In this document: positions 29,180 to 37,303 of the stretch, piece by piece | Layout of the letters: every line of letters begins with the position of its first letter | How positions within the stretch are numbered: position 1 is the first letter of the stretch | Assembly: GCF_023634065.1 (NCBI RefSeq) | Contig: NZ_JALKCV010000001.1 | Location: 248,001-312,000 of the forward strand | Length of the DNA stretch: 64,000 nt | Direction: 5' to 3' | DNA from: Microbulbifer litoralis | Lineage (GTDB): Bacteria; Pseudomonadota; Gammaproteobacteria; Pseudomonadales; Cellvibrionaceae | Program-made: the position numbers and the translations under genes | Notes under the pieces: generated by a model | Database searches by the model: none | Told to the model about the DNA's origin: nothing | Seen by the model: only the letters and a program-made list of their open reading frames with translations

Positions 29180-29227
29180 CGCCTGTTACCGACATCCGGG
29201 ATGGTCTATCGATTCCGGCAAAACCGG

Positions 29228-29998
29228 TTACCGCCGGTAACTGAAGTAAAACTGCTCCGCCGTGCGACCGCTGTGATTGGCGCGCAGCATCGCAAACTGC
29301 TTGGCCGCCCGATGCAGTTCCCCGCGGTCGCCTTTGTGATCGGGAAAATAGGCGTCGACGATTTCCAGGTAGGTTTTCCAGTCCGCCGGGTAGAAGCTGA
29401 GCCAGAGGCCGAAACGGTCGGCCAGCGACAGCGTCTCCTCGACGTTGTCACCGTGGTGGAGTTCATTGCCCACCACCCGCGTCTGCTCGTTGTCCCGCGC
29501 GTCCTCCGGCAACAGGTGGCGGCGGTTGGACGTGGCGTAGAGCAGGATATTGTCCGGCGGCAGTTCCAGCGAGCCGGCGAGAATCGTTTTCAGCTGCTTG
29601 TAGCGCAGGTCCCGCTGCTCGAAAGAGAGATCGTCGCAGAAGAGGATGAAGCGGTAGGACCGGGCGGATTCCGTATCCAGCAGGTCGACGATTTCCGGCA
29701 GGTCGTCGAGGTCCGATACATCCACCTCGACACAGCGCAACCCGTCAGCGGCGCATTCATTCAGCAATGCCTTGATCAGGCTCGATTTCCCGGTACCGCG
29801 CGCACCCCACAGCAGCGCGTGGTTGGCGCGTTCGCCGCGCAGGAATCTCCGCGTATTTTCCAGCAGTTGCTGTTTCTGGTGCTCGATACCGAGCAACTGC
29901 TCCAGGCGGATCGGGTCCGGGCGGGTGACCGGCTTCAGGCGCTGGTGTCTGGCGCGCCAGAGGGCGGCGTGGGTATTTTCCCAGTGCAGGCTTCGCAT
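29228..29998 (-). CDS. DUF815-family P-loop ATPase
   Basis: The 256-residue protein is an AAA-like ATPase of the DUF815 family. Walker A is WGARGTGKSSLIKA, Walker B is FILFCDDLSFE, and a sensor-like LYATSNRRHLLPE follows. The C-terminal part (DRFGLWLSFYPADWKTYLEIVDAYF) is characteristic of the family. No signal or membrane segment is present. The function is unknown. The ATG at 29998 is chosen over a GTG at 30046, though neither has a strong ribosome-binding site. It is convergent with the AraC gene and about 170 bases downstream of the decarboxylase gene, with a REPIN-like element in the gap. Confidence 0.87.
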   Translation of the reverse strand: MRSLHWENTHAALWRARHQRLKPVTRPDPIRLEQLLGIEHQKQQLLENTRRFLRGERANHALLWGARGTGKSSLIKALLNECAADGLRCVEVDVSDLDDLPEIVDLLDTESARSYRFILFCDDLSFEQRDLRYKQLKTILAGSLELPPDNILLYATSNRRHLLPEDARDNEQTRVVGNELHHGDNVEETLSLADRFGLWLSFYPADWKTYLEIVDAYFPDHKGDRGELHRAAKQFAMLRANHSGRTAEQFYFSYRR

Positions 29999-30083
29999 AG
30001 AACAGGAATTCTGGCTATTGGAGATCGACTGGGCGCAGGATACCAAAAGATCGCAGCCGACGACTGCACCATGCCCGCCCCGC

Positions 30084-30147
30084 AGGAGCCTGCTCGCAGG
30101 CGAATGGCCGGCGAGGGCTCGATCTTTTCGCCTGCCAGCAGGCTCCT
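30084..30147. repeat. REPIN-like inverted pair of REP sequences
   Basis: AGGAGCCTGC-TC-GCAGGCGAA (30084-30104) and TTCGCCTGC-CA-GCAGGCTCCT (30127-30147) match as inverted copies at 20 of 21 positions, with 22 bases between them. Each copy is itself a small palindrome (GCCTGC/GCAGGC). A related single copy is at 59077-59103. This is the structure of REP doublets spread by RAYT transposases in pseudomonads and relatives. It fills the gap between the decarboxylase and the DUF815 ATPase. Confidence 0.8.
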
Positions 30148-30166
30148 ACAGGAAAGGCGAACCAAC

Positions 30167-32194
30167 CTATCTGGAAGCGTTCTTCTTCCGCGGTTTCTTC
30201 CCGCCTGTTTCCCCGCGCTCCTTGACCACCCGCAACATCGGCTCGTCGGAGCGGAATATCAGGCCGTGGATTTCAGTGGCGTTCTGCCCCTGCAACAGCT
30301 GTTGCAGGAACTGCACTATCTGCGCGGAGATTTCCTGGCCCGGCACCAGCACCGGAATCCCCGGCGGATAGGGCACGATTTCATCGGCACTGGTGCGGCC
30401 GATCAGGTGTTTCTCCGCCAGCGCGCCGTTGTCCATCAGCGGCAGCTCCTCGGTGTCGGCGAAGTAGGCGTCCGCCGGCAGGCAGGTCAGGCGGGTGAAC
30501 TCCGGCAGCCGCCGCGGTGTGCCGGTATTCGGCCGCCTGCGGGCGCTGCGCGCCAGTTGCTTGAGGGCGTGTATCAGGCGCAGCAGCTTGCTCTCGGTAC
30601 TGCCCAGGGTTACCAGCACGGTGACGGTGTTGTAGGTGGTCTTCTCCACCTGGATGCCGTACTGGTCGAACAGCTTGATCTGCATCTCCTTGCCGGAGTA
30701 GCCACTGGCGGAGATATCGATGGTGACCTTGGTCGGGTCCAGGCGGATGTTGTCGTCCGCCAGCGGCGCCGGGATCAGGTCCTCGCGGGTCAGGGCACGG
30801 AACACGCCGGTGTCGTCCACGGCCCGGCGCAGTGTCTCCACCATCTGCAGGCACTGGCGCAGGCGGCTGTAGCCCTCCATCGCCATCTGTTTGCGCGCCA
30901 CGTCGAGGCTGGCGATCATCGCGTACTGGGGGCTGGTGGAGGCGTGCATGTTCAGGTTTTCGCGGAAGCGGAACTCGTCGAAGTCCGGGTCCTGCACGTG
31001 GATCATGCTGGCCTGGGAGAAGGCCGACAGCATCTTGTGGGTGCTCTGCGTCACGTAGTCGGCGCCGCACTCCAGCGCCGTCGGGCGCAGTTCCGAATGG
31101 AAGTAGCCGTGGGCGTACCAGGCCTCGTCCACCAGCACCTTGACGCCGCGCTCGTGGGCGTAGTCGATGATCGGCTTCAGGTCGTAGCGCAGGCCGTCGT
31201 AGGTGCAGGAGGTGATCACCAGCAGGCTGGCATCGCCGTGCTCGTCCAGCGCCTGTTCGATATCGGCGCGCTGCACCGGGCCGTAGATGCCGAACTGCGG
31301 GTGCAGCGTGGACTTCAGGTACACCGGCTCGCAGCGGTTCATGACGATGGCGTGGTGGACCGACTTGTGACAGGCCTGGTCGACGATGATCTTGCCGCCA
31401 CCACCGAGAATCTGCTGGATCACCACCTTGTTGGCGGTGGAGGTGCCGTTGGTGAGGAAGAAAGTGTGCTCGGCGCCGAACGCCTGCGCCGCCAGGTCCT
31501 GGGCCTCCTGGATCACCGAGTGGGGCTCCAGCAGGCTGTCGAGCACCTGCACGGACACCGAGAGATCCGTGTTGAAGATATGCTCACCCATAAAGCGGTA
31601 GAAATCCCCCACCCAGGGGCTGTTGCGCAGGCTGTCGCCGCCGGAGTGGCCGGGGGTGTGCCAGGCATCACGGGCGGAGAAGACGTATTCCTTCAGGGTG
31701 TCGGCGAAGGGCGTGGAGGCGCGGCGGGCGATAAACGCCTGCACCAGGCGGAACATCTGGTTGAAGTTGCCCTCGCGACGGTCGAACAGTTCGTCGAAGC
31801 GCTGGCGCACGGATACGGACACGGCACAGCCCTGCCCCTCGAATACGCTCTGCGCCATCAGGAAGACGTTCAGCTGCGAGCGCAGGCCGTGCAGCCTGTC
31901 CACCAGCGCCTCGGCCGCGGCCAGGCCGCCGGCTTCCGCGCCGGCGTCGACGATCAGCGCCTGCAGCCTGTCCTCCTCGCGGATCAGGCGCTCGGCGGCA
32001 TCGGCGTCTACCGCCTCGAAGCGCAGCCCGAACGGGTTCTCGTGTTGTGCGGCGGTGATATTGAGCGCATTGACCCAGTCGCTGGCCAACTGGCGGTCGG
32101 CGCTGATCAGCGCCACGCGGCATTCCAGCGGCTGGACATTGTCGCCCAGGTTGCCCAGATCAGGCATCTTCAGATCCAAACCCATAGTTCTCAT
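30167..32194 (-). CDS. Orn/Lys/Arg decarboxylase family PLP enzyme
   Basis: The 675-residue protein is a fold-type I PLP decarboxylase of the Orn/Lys/Arg group. It has an N-terminal wing or receiver-like domain (about 10-135), the PLP domain (about 140-560; FFLTNGTSTANKVV, LVDEAWYAHGYFHSEL, STHKMLSAFSQ with the PLP Lys387) and a C-terminal domain with PYPPGIPVLVPGQ. It is somewhat shorter than E. coli inducible decarboxylases (710-755) and ends in a basic tail (KKPRKKNASR). Which amino acid it decarboxylates cannot be read from sequence. No antiporter gene is adjacent, so an acid-resistance pair is not seen. Confidence 0.9.
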   Translation of the reverse strand: MRTMGLDLKMPDLGNLGDNVQPLECRVALISADRQLASDWVNALNITAAQHENPFGLRFEAVDADAAERLIREEDRLQALIVDAGAEAGGLAAAEALVDRLHGLRSQLNVFLMAQSVFEGQGCAVSVSVRQRFDELFDRREGNFNQMFRLVQAFIARRASTPFADTLKEYVFSARDAWHTPGHSGGDSLRNSPWVGDFYRFMGEHIFNTDLSVSVQVLDSLLEPHSVIQEAQDLAAQAFGAEHTFFLTNGTSTANKVVIQQILGGGGKIIVDQACHKSVHHAIVMNRCEPVYLKSTLHPQFGIYGPVQRADIEQALDEHGDASLLVITSCTYDGLRYDLKPIIDYAHERGVKVLVDEAWYAHGYFHSELRPTALECGADYVTQSTHKMLSAFSQASMIHVQDPDFDEFRFRENLNMHASTSPQYAMIASLDVARKQMAMEGYSRLRQCLQMVETLRRAVDDTGVFRALTREDLIPAPLADDNIRLDPTKVTIDISASGYSGKEMQIKLFDQYGIQVEKTTYNTVTVLVTLGSTESKLLRLIHALKQLARSARRRPNTGTPRRLPEFTRLTCLPADAYFADTEELPLMDNGALAEKHLIGRTSADEIVPYPPGIPVLVPGQEISAQIVQFLQQLLQGQNATEIHGLIFRSDEPMLRVVKERGETGGKKPRKKNASR

Positions 32195-32421
32195 CCATCA
32201 GCATAGCCCGGATAACGCAGCGGGCTGCTGCCTCGTCCAGTTAACTTATTGATTTTCTTTAATTTTCAATATTTTCCCGGCGGGCGCGGCGGCGCGCCCC
32301 TCAGGCCGCAGGCAAGATACTAAAGGAGCTGTTCAGGGAATTCCTCGGGCGGGCGAGATTTGGCGACTTTTGCCAAAAGATGACAGTTAAGCGAGATCTG
32401 ATGCCGCAAAAGCAGAGGGTG

Positions 32422-32826
32422 TTAGAATTTTGCGCTCTGGACCCGACCGTCGAAATTGAGGCAGTCTGCAACCCGCTGGCGCTGCACCGGCGACAGTTCC
32501 AGCAGCGGGAAATAGGCCATTTCCGAGTGCTCGTCGGACAGGGTGATCGAGCCCGAGTCATCGAAGTGGGCGCGGAAGATAAACACGTGGGAGCTGTAGA
32601 CGCGGTGGTAGTAGACGCCGCTCAGGTAGTCGATCCGCACAGCGCGCCCCAGTTCTTCCCGGCACTCGCGCAACAATGCCTCGTGCACCGTCTCACCGGG
32701 GTCCAGCGCACCACCGGGCAAGCCCCAGTTGCGATCGGCGTAGGTGGCGCGCAGCTGCAGCACTTCACCCAGTTCGTTGGTGATTACTGCGTGGGCGCTG
32801 AGGCGATACTGATCTTCGAAGCTCAT
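32422..32826 (-). CDS. NUDIX hydrolase
   Basis: The 134-residue protein carries a full NUDIX box, GGALDPGETVHEALLRECREELG, at about residues 43-65 (G-x5-E-x7-REx2EELG). It should hydrolyse a nucleoside diphosphate linked to another group; the substrate is unknown. The ATG at 32826 (MSFEDQYRL) starts the domain. The frame stays open far upstream only because the 7-bp tandem repeat reads through as SPESRVP units. The repeat begins eight bases before the ATG, so no normal ribosome-binding site is present, an unusual leader. Confidence 0.87.
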   Translation of the reverse strand: MSFEDQYRLSAHAVITNELGEVLQLRATYADRNWGLPGGALDPGETVHEALLRECREELGRAVRIDYLSGVYYHRVYSSHVFIFRAHFDDSGSITLSDEHSEMAYFPLLELSPVQRQRVADCLNFDGRVQSAKF

Positions 32827-32833
32827 GTATTTC

Positions 32834-32938
32834 GGGACTCGGGACTCGGGACTCGGGACTCGGGACTCGGGACTCGGGACTCGGGACTCGGGACTCGGGA
32901 CTCGGGACTCGGGACTCGGGACTCGGGACTCGGGACTC
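32834..32938. repeat. 7-bp tandem repeat, 15 perfect copies of GGGACTC
   Basis: Exactly 15 uninterrupted copies of GGGACTC span 105 bases. The array forms the whole region just upstream of the NUDIX start codon (minus strand). The same unit occurs at 462-489 and 58327-58410. Seven is not a multiple of three, so each gain or loss of a copy changes the upstream reading frame. There are no spacers, so this is not a CRISPR array. Confidence 0.97.
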
Positions 32939-32940
32939 AA

Positions 32941-32961
32941 GTAGGGTGCGCCGTGCGCACC
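32941..32961. repeat. GTAGGGTGCGCC-type palindromic repeat beside the 7-bp array
   Basis: This 21-base sequence is the exact reverse complement of 438-458 and holds the near-palindrome GGTGCGC/GCGCACC. It sits two bases from the 7-bp array, as at the first locus. The remaining bases up to the phospholipase stop (32962-33181) hold a 14-base part-copy at 33111-33124 and nothing else that I can support. Confidence 0.8.
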
Positions 32962-33181
32962 GTCAAGGTCAAGAACAGAATAGCCCGGCCGTACTTGAAG
33001 GCCCGAAACCTGCTTACGAACCGAATTTCGGCCCCCCACAAGCCCGATCAACGGCGCGAGACCGCCAAGGACGGCGGTCATGCAGAGAACGCATGGAGCA
33101 GTTGTCTGCCACGGCGCACCCTACGACGGTTTCGACTGTCCAAATTTGATCCGGGAAAATTTGTCCGCGTTCATCGTCAAT

Positions 33182-34315
33182 CTAAAACCCCTGCGCCAGC
33201 TCGAAGCCGATCCCCAGCGTCTGCACCGATTCATCGTAGTCGATCAGGCTCTCGCCGTAACCGTTGAAATACTTCACATAACCGCGCACCCGGCTGCCCA
33301 TCGGGAAGCTCCAGCGCAGCTCCACCGCACCGTGATTGTCCGACTGCAGGTTGTTGCGCAGCAACATGGAGAAACTGTGCCCATCGGTGCGGTAGCCACC
33401 GGTCAACTCGAAATGGCCGAGGTAATCCTCGATATCCGGGTTGTCGTCGTCCTCCCTGTCTTCGGGGATCCGGTACCAGGGTTTGAAGCTGAAGAAATAC
33501 TGCTCCCGCTCGAAAAGGAAATTGGCGTAGATGCGGTTCCAGCTGCGCGACAGCGGCTCGCTGCGGCCGTTGGACTGGTGATTGAACGCCAGCTGGTTGG
33601 CGACATTCTGGAAACCGAACAGGCTCCAGTCATTCAGCCAGGTCATGATCAATTCCGGCTCGTGGTTGGTCTCGCGAAACGGAGACGAATCGTCAGAGTT
33701 GTAGGCCTGCCAGAAACTGCGGTTGGTATAAGCGACGCTCATGAAAGACGCCTGACCGAGAAACCCGCGCCAGATGGGTACCTGTACCGACAATTGGAAC
33801 TGGACTTCCACCCGGTCGAGATCGACCGGCTGCCCCTCGATATCCACGTCCTCAAGACCGGCCTTGTTCGGCGAAGGATTGTAGACCAGCGGCAACAGGT
33901 AATTGGTCTTGTGAGACGCCAGCGTAAACGGGTTATTGGCCGCCTCGCGGATCGCCTGGGCGGCGAAACTCACCCGCGGCTCATCCGGCGCCTGCTCTTG
34001 CGGCGCTTCGGAGGCTGTCGCAAATACCGGCCGCTGCTCCTGCTCTTCCGGCGCGCTGCGCACCTGTTCGGCACAGAAGCGGCGCATTTCCTCGAGTGTC
34101 GTGCTGGCGGGAGCCACCAACAGCTGCTCGCGCAGGCAGACCTCCTCGCGCTGCTTGAGTGTCAGCGTCTCCGCTTCCACCTGGCCTGCGGTCTCCGTGG
34201 GAATCTGCAACCATTCGCCGGCCCCGGACTGCTGGGGAGCTGCCTGGGCACAGAGGGAGTGAAAGCCAATTATCGTAAAAATTGTGATACAGCGGGGTAG
34301 TGGGTTATGCGACAA
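33182..34315 (-). CDS. pldA: Outer-membrane phospholipase A (OMPLA), copy 1
   Basis: The 377-residue precursor has a signal peptide ending near AQAAP, an unusual N-terminal extension of about 100 residues (Gln/Glu-rich, two cysteines) and a 12-strand OMPLA barrel. The catalytic residues are in NHQSNGR ... SWNR: His246, Ser248 and Asn260, with the same spacing as His142, Ser144 and Asn156 of E. coli PldA. The barrel ends YFNGYGESLIDYDESVQTLGIGFELAQGF. OMPLA removes misplaced phospholipid from the outer leaflet as a Ca2+-dependent dimer. A second, related gene lies 122 bases upstream on the same strand. Confidence 0.92.
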   Translation of the reverse strand: MSHNPLPRCITIFTIIGFHSLCAQAAPQQSGAGEWLQIPTETAGQVEAETLTLKQREEVCLREQLLVAPASTTLEEMRRFCAEQVRSAPEEQEQRPVFATASEAPQEQAPDEPRVSFAAQAIREAANNPFTLASHKTNYLLPLVYNPSPNKAGLEDVDIEGQPVDLDRVEVQFQLSVQVPIWRGFLGQASFMSVAYTNRSFWQAYNSDDSSPFRETNHEPELIMTWLNDWSLFGFQNVANQLAFNHQSNGRSEPLSRSWNRIYANFLFEREQYFFSFKPWYRIPEDREDDDNPDIEDYLGHFELTGGYRTDGHSFSMLLRNNLQSDNHGAVELRWSFPMGSRVRGYVKYFNGYGESLIDYDESVQTLGIGFELAQGF

Positions 34316-34437
34316 CGGCTCCTCTCCTGCGGCGCTCCGATCAAATCTGTCGCAAGCTTACACCGAAAGGCAGGCCGTTTCCCAAACTATCGCCACAGCG
34401 TGAAAAATCCCGTGAACTGGCACGCCCCACTTTGTAT

Positions 34438-35412
34438 TCACAGGCCGCGGGCCAACTCTATACCGATGCCGATCGACTGGATGGACCTGTCATAGTTGAT
34501 CAGGCTCTCGCCGTAACCGTTAAAGTAGCGCAGGTAACCGCTGATATGGCCCCCGAGGGGAAAGGCCAGGCGCATCTCGACGGCCCCGCGGTTGTCGGAG
34601 CGCAGGTTGTTGCGCACCATCACCGAAGTGCTGAAAAAATCCCCGCGGTATCCCAGGTCGAGCTCAAAATTGCCGAGATAGCGATCCATATGTGGATTGT
34701 CATCGCCTTCCCGCTCCTCGGGTATCCGGTACCAGGGTTTGAAGCTGACAAAGTAATCGTCGCGCTCGAATACGAACCTGCTGTAGATGCGGTTCCAGCT
34801 CCGCGAAAGTTCGTCGCCCCTGCCGTTGGACTGGTGACTTATTCCCACCTGCGTGGTAACACAGTCGAATCCCCACAAGCTCCAGTCGCTGAGCCAGGTC
34901 ACCAGCAGCTCCGGCTCGTGATTGGATTCCCGCACCGGTGCGCTGGCCGTGTAGGCCTGCCAGTAGCTGCGATTGGTGTACGCGAGGCTGACAAAGGAAT
35001 CCTCGCCGATAACGCCACTCCACAGCGGAACCTGCACCGACAACTGGAATTCGAACTCGGTATCGGAGATTTCCCCATCCGGATCGACCGGCTCGCTGTC
35101 GCCGTCGAGCCGGAAAACCGCCGGCAAAAGATAATTTCTCTTGTGCGGTATCAGCGACAGGCGGTCGTCGACCACTCCGCGCACCAGCGCCGCCCGGTCG
35201 CTGAACGCGATACCGGCGCTGCCGCGCGACGGCGCCGCCAACCCGGTCTCCGAGCCGAAGGATTCCCGGATCAAACTTCCCGCCTCGCGACCGGGAAGCA
35301 GCAGGGAAACTGGCGCGGCAAGAGCGGGCGGGGTGAAGCAGGAAGTCGTGAGAAACAACAGAAACAACGGGAAGGCGGATACCACAGACCGTCTGGAACT
35401 AAAACGGGGCAC
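34438..35412 (-). CDS. Outer-membrane phospholipase A (OMPLA), copy 2
   Basis: The 324-residue precursor has an N-terminal signal (LFLLFLTTSCFTPPALAA, where TTSC could also be a lipobox). Its OMPLA barrel is closely related to the neighbouring copy, for example SLAYTNRSYWQAY and SRSWNRIYSRF. The triad is His193, Ser195 and Asn207 in SHQSNGR ... SWNR. It ends YFNGYGESLINYDRSIQSIGIGIELARGL. It lacks the long N-terminal extension of copy 1. The two genes look like a tandem duplication that has diverged, and both keep all catalytic residues. Confidence 0.91.
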   Translation of the reverse strand: MPRFSSRRSVVSAFPLFLLFLTTSCFTPPALAAPVSLLLPGREAGSLIRESFGSETGLAAPSRGSAGIAFSDRAALVRGVVDDRLSLIPHKRNYLLPAVFRLDGDSEPVDPDGEISDTEFEFQLSVQVPLWSGVIGEDSFVSLAYTNRSYWQAYTASAPVRESNHEPELLVTWLSDWSLWGFDCVTTQVGISHQSNGRGDELSRSWNRIYSRFVFERDDYFVSFKPWYRIPEEREGDDNPHMDRYLGNFELDLGYRGDFFSTSVMVRNNLRSDNRGAVEMRLAFPLGGHISGYLRYFNGYGESLINYDRSIQSIGIGIELARGL

Positions 35413-35524
35413 GGGCTTTTACTCCTTGTTAAAGCCAGTTACCCGAATAGCTTAGAAGCGGTTGTGCGGGACCGCGAGCGGCTGGCGGCTGCCGGCTCCT
35501 GCAGCCAACCGAATGGGGGCAGGG

Positions 35525-36247
35525 TTAACAGAGCTGCCCGAGCTGCGCGGACCACTCCAGGTCCCGCAGGCGCACCTGCCACAGGCGCCCGGTGCTCGAC
35601 GGCCAGTCGTAACCGACCAGGAGCCCGCGACCGTCCACATAGCAGTGAACATCCCGTTCCGCCTCGTCGCCCTGGTAGATGTAACCACTGACATCGGCGC
35701 CGAGTTCCTGGGCGCCCTGGGTGGCGGCATCGCCGGCCATCAGTCGGGCGCTGCGGTGGCTGATACGGGGCGCGAGCAGCTTGCCGCGCTGAGACGGATC
35801 GACAATATCCGGGGAGACGATTTCCAGACCCTCGCGAAACGGCTCCAGCTTCAGCAGCAGCGGTCCCATGAAAATCCGCATCAGCGGAAACAGCAATCTT
35901 CCGCGCCCCGCTACCTGCGCCCGCTGGGGGCCATTGGGTCCGGTCCAGTCCGCCTCGATTTCGTCGCCCAGTTGCGGTTCAGCGCCGTCGCCCGCTCTCA
36001 GGCGATACTGCGCCTCGACTTCGTCGACTTCGTCGCGCCAGCGGACGAGGCACTCACTCACCAGCCCCTCGCTGAGTCGCGCGCGTACCTCCATGCCGTA
36101 TCCCTGTTCGCCGACCAGCCGCTGGCTGATCAGCACACGGTGACCATCGCCGTCCCGGCCGAACTGCCAGCTGTCCTGAACCGGCATTTCACGTCCATCG
36201 CAACTGTAGTAGTAGCGTCCCTGCGCTAAAGTGGAGCTCAATCGCAT
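35525..36247 (-). CDS. Hypothetical protein, 240 residues
   Basis: I do not recognise this family. The protein is soluble and looks beta-rich; it begins RLSSTLAQGRYYYSCDGREM and includes LLFPLMRIFMGPLLLKL and RRISHRSARLM-like segments. No signal peptide is evident. The ATG at 36247 is decided by GGAGG about seven bases upstream. It lies upstream of the two phospholipases on the same strand (113 bases from copy 2), which may or may not be meaningful. No catalytic motif is evident. Confidence 0.7.
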   Translation of the reverse strand: MRLSSTLAQGRYYYSCDGREMPVQDSWQFGRDGDGHRVLISQRLVGEQGYGMEVRARLSEGLVSECLVRWRDEVDEVEAQYRLRAGDGAEPQLGDEIEADWTGPNGPQRAQVAGRGRLLFPLMRIFMGPLLLKLEPFREGLEIVSPDIVDPSQRGKLLAPRISHRSARLMAGDAATQGAQELGADVSGYIYQGDEAERDVHCYVDGRGLLVGYDWPSSTGRLWQVRLRDLEWSAQLGQLC

Positions 36248-36526
36248 CGCTAACCTCCTCCCTGTGCGTCCGTGCACTAAAGTAATGCATTGCAGCGGAA
36301 ATATCTTTTCGCTGACTCGGTAACCACAATAAAAAGTATTGCACAGGGAACGGTGTCTCGCCGCACCGGTCGGCTCGCGATGTGAAGAAAGTAACGAAAG
36401 ATGTCGGACGGATTTCCTCGCCTCTTCCGGGAAATCCGTTCGATTTTTTGGGTCACTCCGCCGCCGGCAAAGCCGCCATGGATCCCTGCCGCGCGGGAGT
36501 GGCACCGGGGCGCATGAAACGCCGGC

Positions 36527-37024
36527 CTAAAGGTATCTCTGCCAGAATTCCGCCTGACCCAGTTCCTCGTCCAGGGTATAGGGCCTGAAACCGGACCTGC
36601 GATAGGCGATCTGTGCCGGCAGGTTCTTCCCGAGCACTTCCAGCGTCAGCTTGCAGCAGCCGCGACTTTTTGCCTCCCGCGCAACCCGATCCAGCATTTC
36701 CGTACAGACGCCGCTGCCGCGAACACTTTCACTGACCACCACATCGTGAACATTGACCAGTGGCCGGCAGGCGAACGTGGAGAAACCGGTAAAACAGTTC
36801 ACCAGGCCAACCGCCCGCCCCTCGAGATGGGCCAGCACACTGAAAGCGCCCGGGAACTCCGCCAGCCGGTCCACCAGCTGTTCGCGGTGGAGATCCGACA
36901 GCGGTTCGCCGCCGCCGAACGGGTCCCGCGCATACTCGTCCATCAACCGCAGGATATCGGCGGCGTGATCCGGATTGCGATAGTCCGCAACCCGCGTTGT
37001 CAGCGCAGTGGCAATGTCACTCAT
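36527..37024 (-). CDS. GNAT-family N-acetyltransferase
   Basis: The 165-residue protein has the GNAT acetyl-CoA-binding region VNVHDVVVSESVRGSGVCTEMLDRVAREAK (motif A, Q/RxxGxG/A form) and a C-terminal block LTLEVLGKNLPAQIAYRRSGF (motif B). The substrate is unknown. Its ATG overlaps the stop of the small arginine-rich gene upstream by four bases (ATGA), so the two are translated together. Confidence 0.87.
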   Translation of the reverse strand: MSDIATALTTRVADYRNPDHAADILRLMDEYARDPFGGGEPLSDLHREQLVDRLAEFPGAFSVLAHLEGRAVGLVNCFTGFSTFACRPLVNVHDVVVSESVRGSGVCTEMLDRVAREAKSRGCCKLTLEVLGKNLPAQIAYRRSGFRPYTLDEELGQAEFWQRYL

Positions 37025-37209
37025 CGATGCTCCCCATTATTCGGATCTTCCCATTGATCTTCATCCAGCTTGCGGAAGCGACGCAGGTAGTTGCGCATGC
37101 GGGTCCGCTGCGCCAGCAACCAGCGCACGCGGATACGGTGCCGGTTGTGGGGGCCGGCGCGGTGGGAGCGCCAGCGCCGCTTCGGTATTCTGCGGATTCG
37201 TCTCGTCAT
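37021..37209 (-). CDS. Small arginine-rich protein, 62 residues
   Basis: The predicted protein starts MTRRIRRIPKRRWRSHR and is extremely basic, with about a third of residues Arg or Lys, ending in an acidic tail (KLDEDQWEDPNNGEHR). The ATG at 37209 has GAGGG six bases upstream. The stop overlaps the GNAT start by ATGA. Good start signals plus coupling support a real gene despite its size. A nucleic-acid or ribosome-binding role is only a guess; the adjacent acetyltransferase could modify it, also a guess. It is divergent from the carbonic anhydrase gene. Confidence 0.6.
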   Translation of the reverse strand: MTRRIRRIPKRRWRSHRAGPHNRHRIRVRWLLAQRTRMRNYLRRFRKLDEDQWEDPNNGEHR

Positions 37210-37303
37210 ATTCCCTCGCTCCCAGCCGGGTTGCACTTGGCCGCAGGCGGCAAAGCGGATATGCTGCAAGGCTAATGGACTTACAGTCACATTGGAAATC
37301 GCC

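Noticed and set aside
29201-32206. Plus-strand open frame of about 1000 codons opposite the ATPase and decarboxylase
   Set aside because: It is a mirror of GC-rich genes on the other strand: no start signal, low-complexity Val/Gln/His/Arg-rich translation, and the opposite strand has two clear enzyme families.
32834-32938. Possible CRISPR array
   Set aside because: Units are 7 bases and directly joined, with no spacers and no cas genes in the window.
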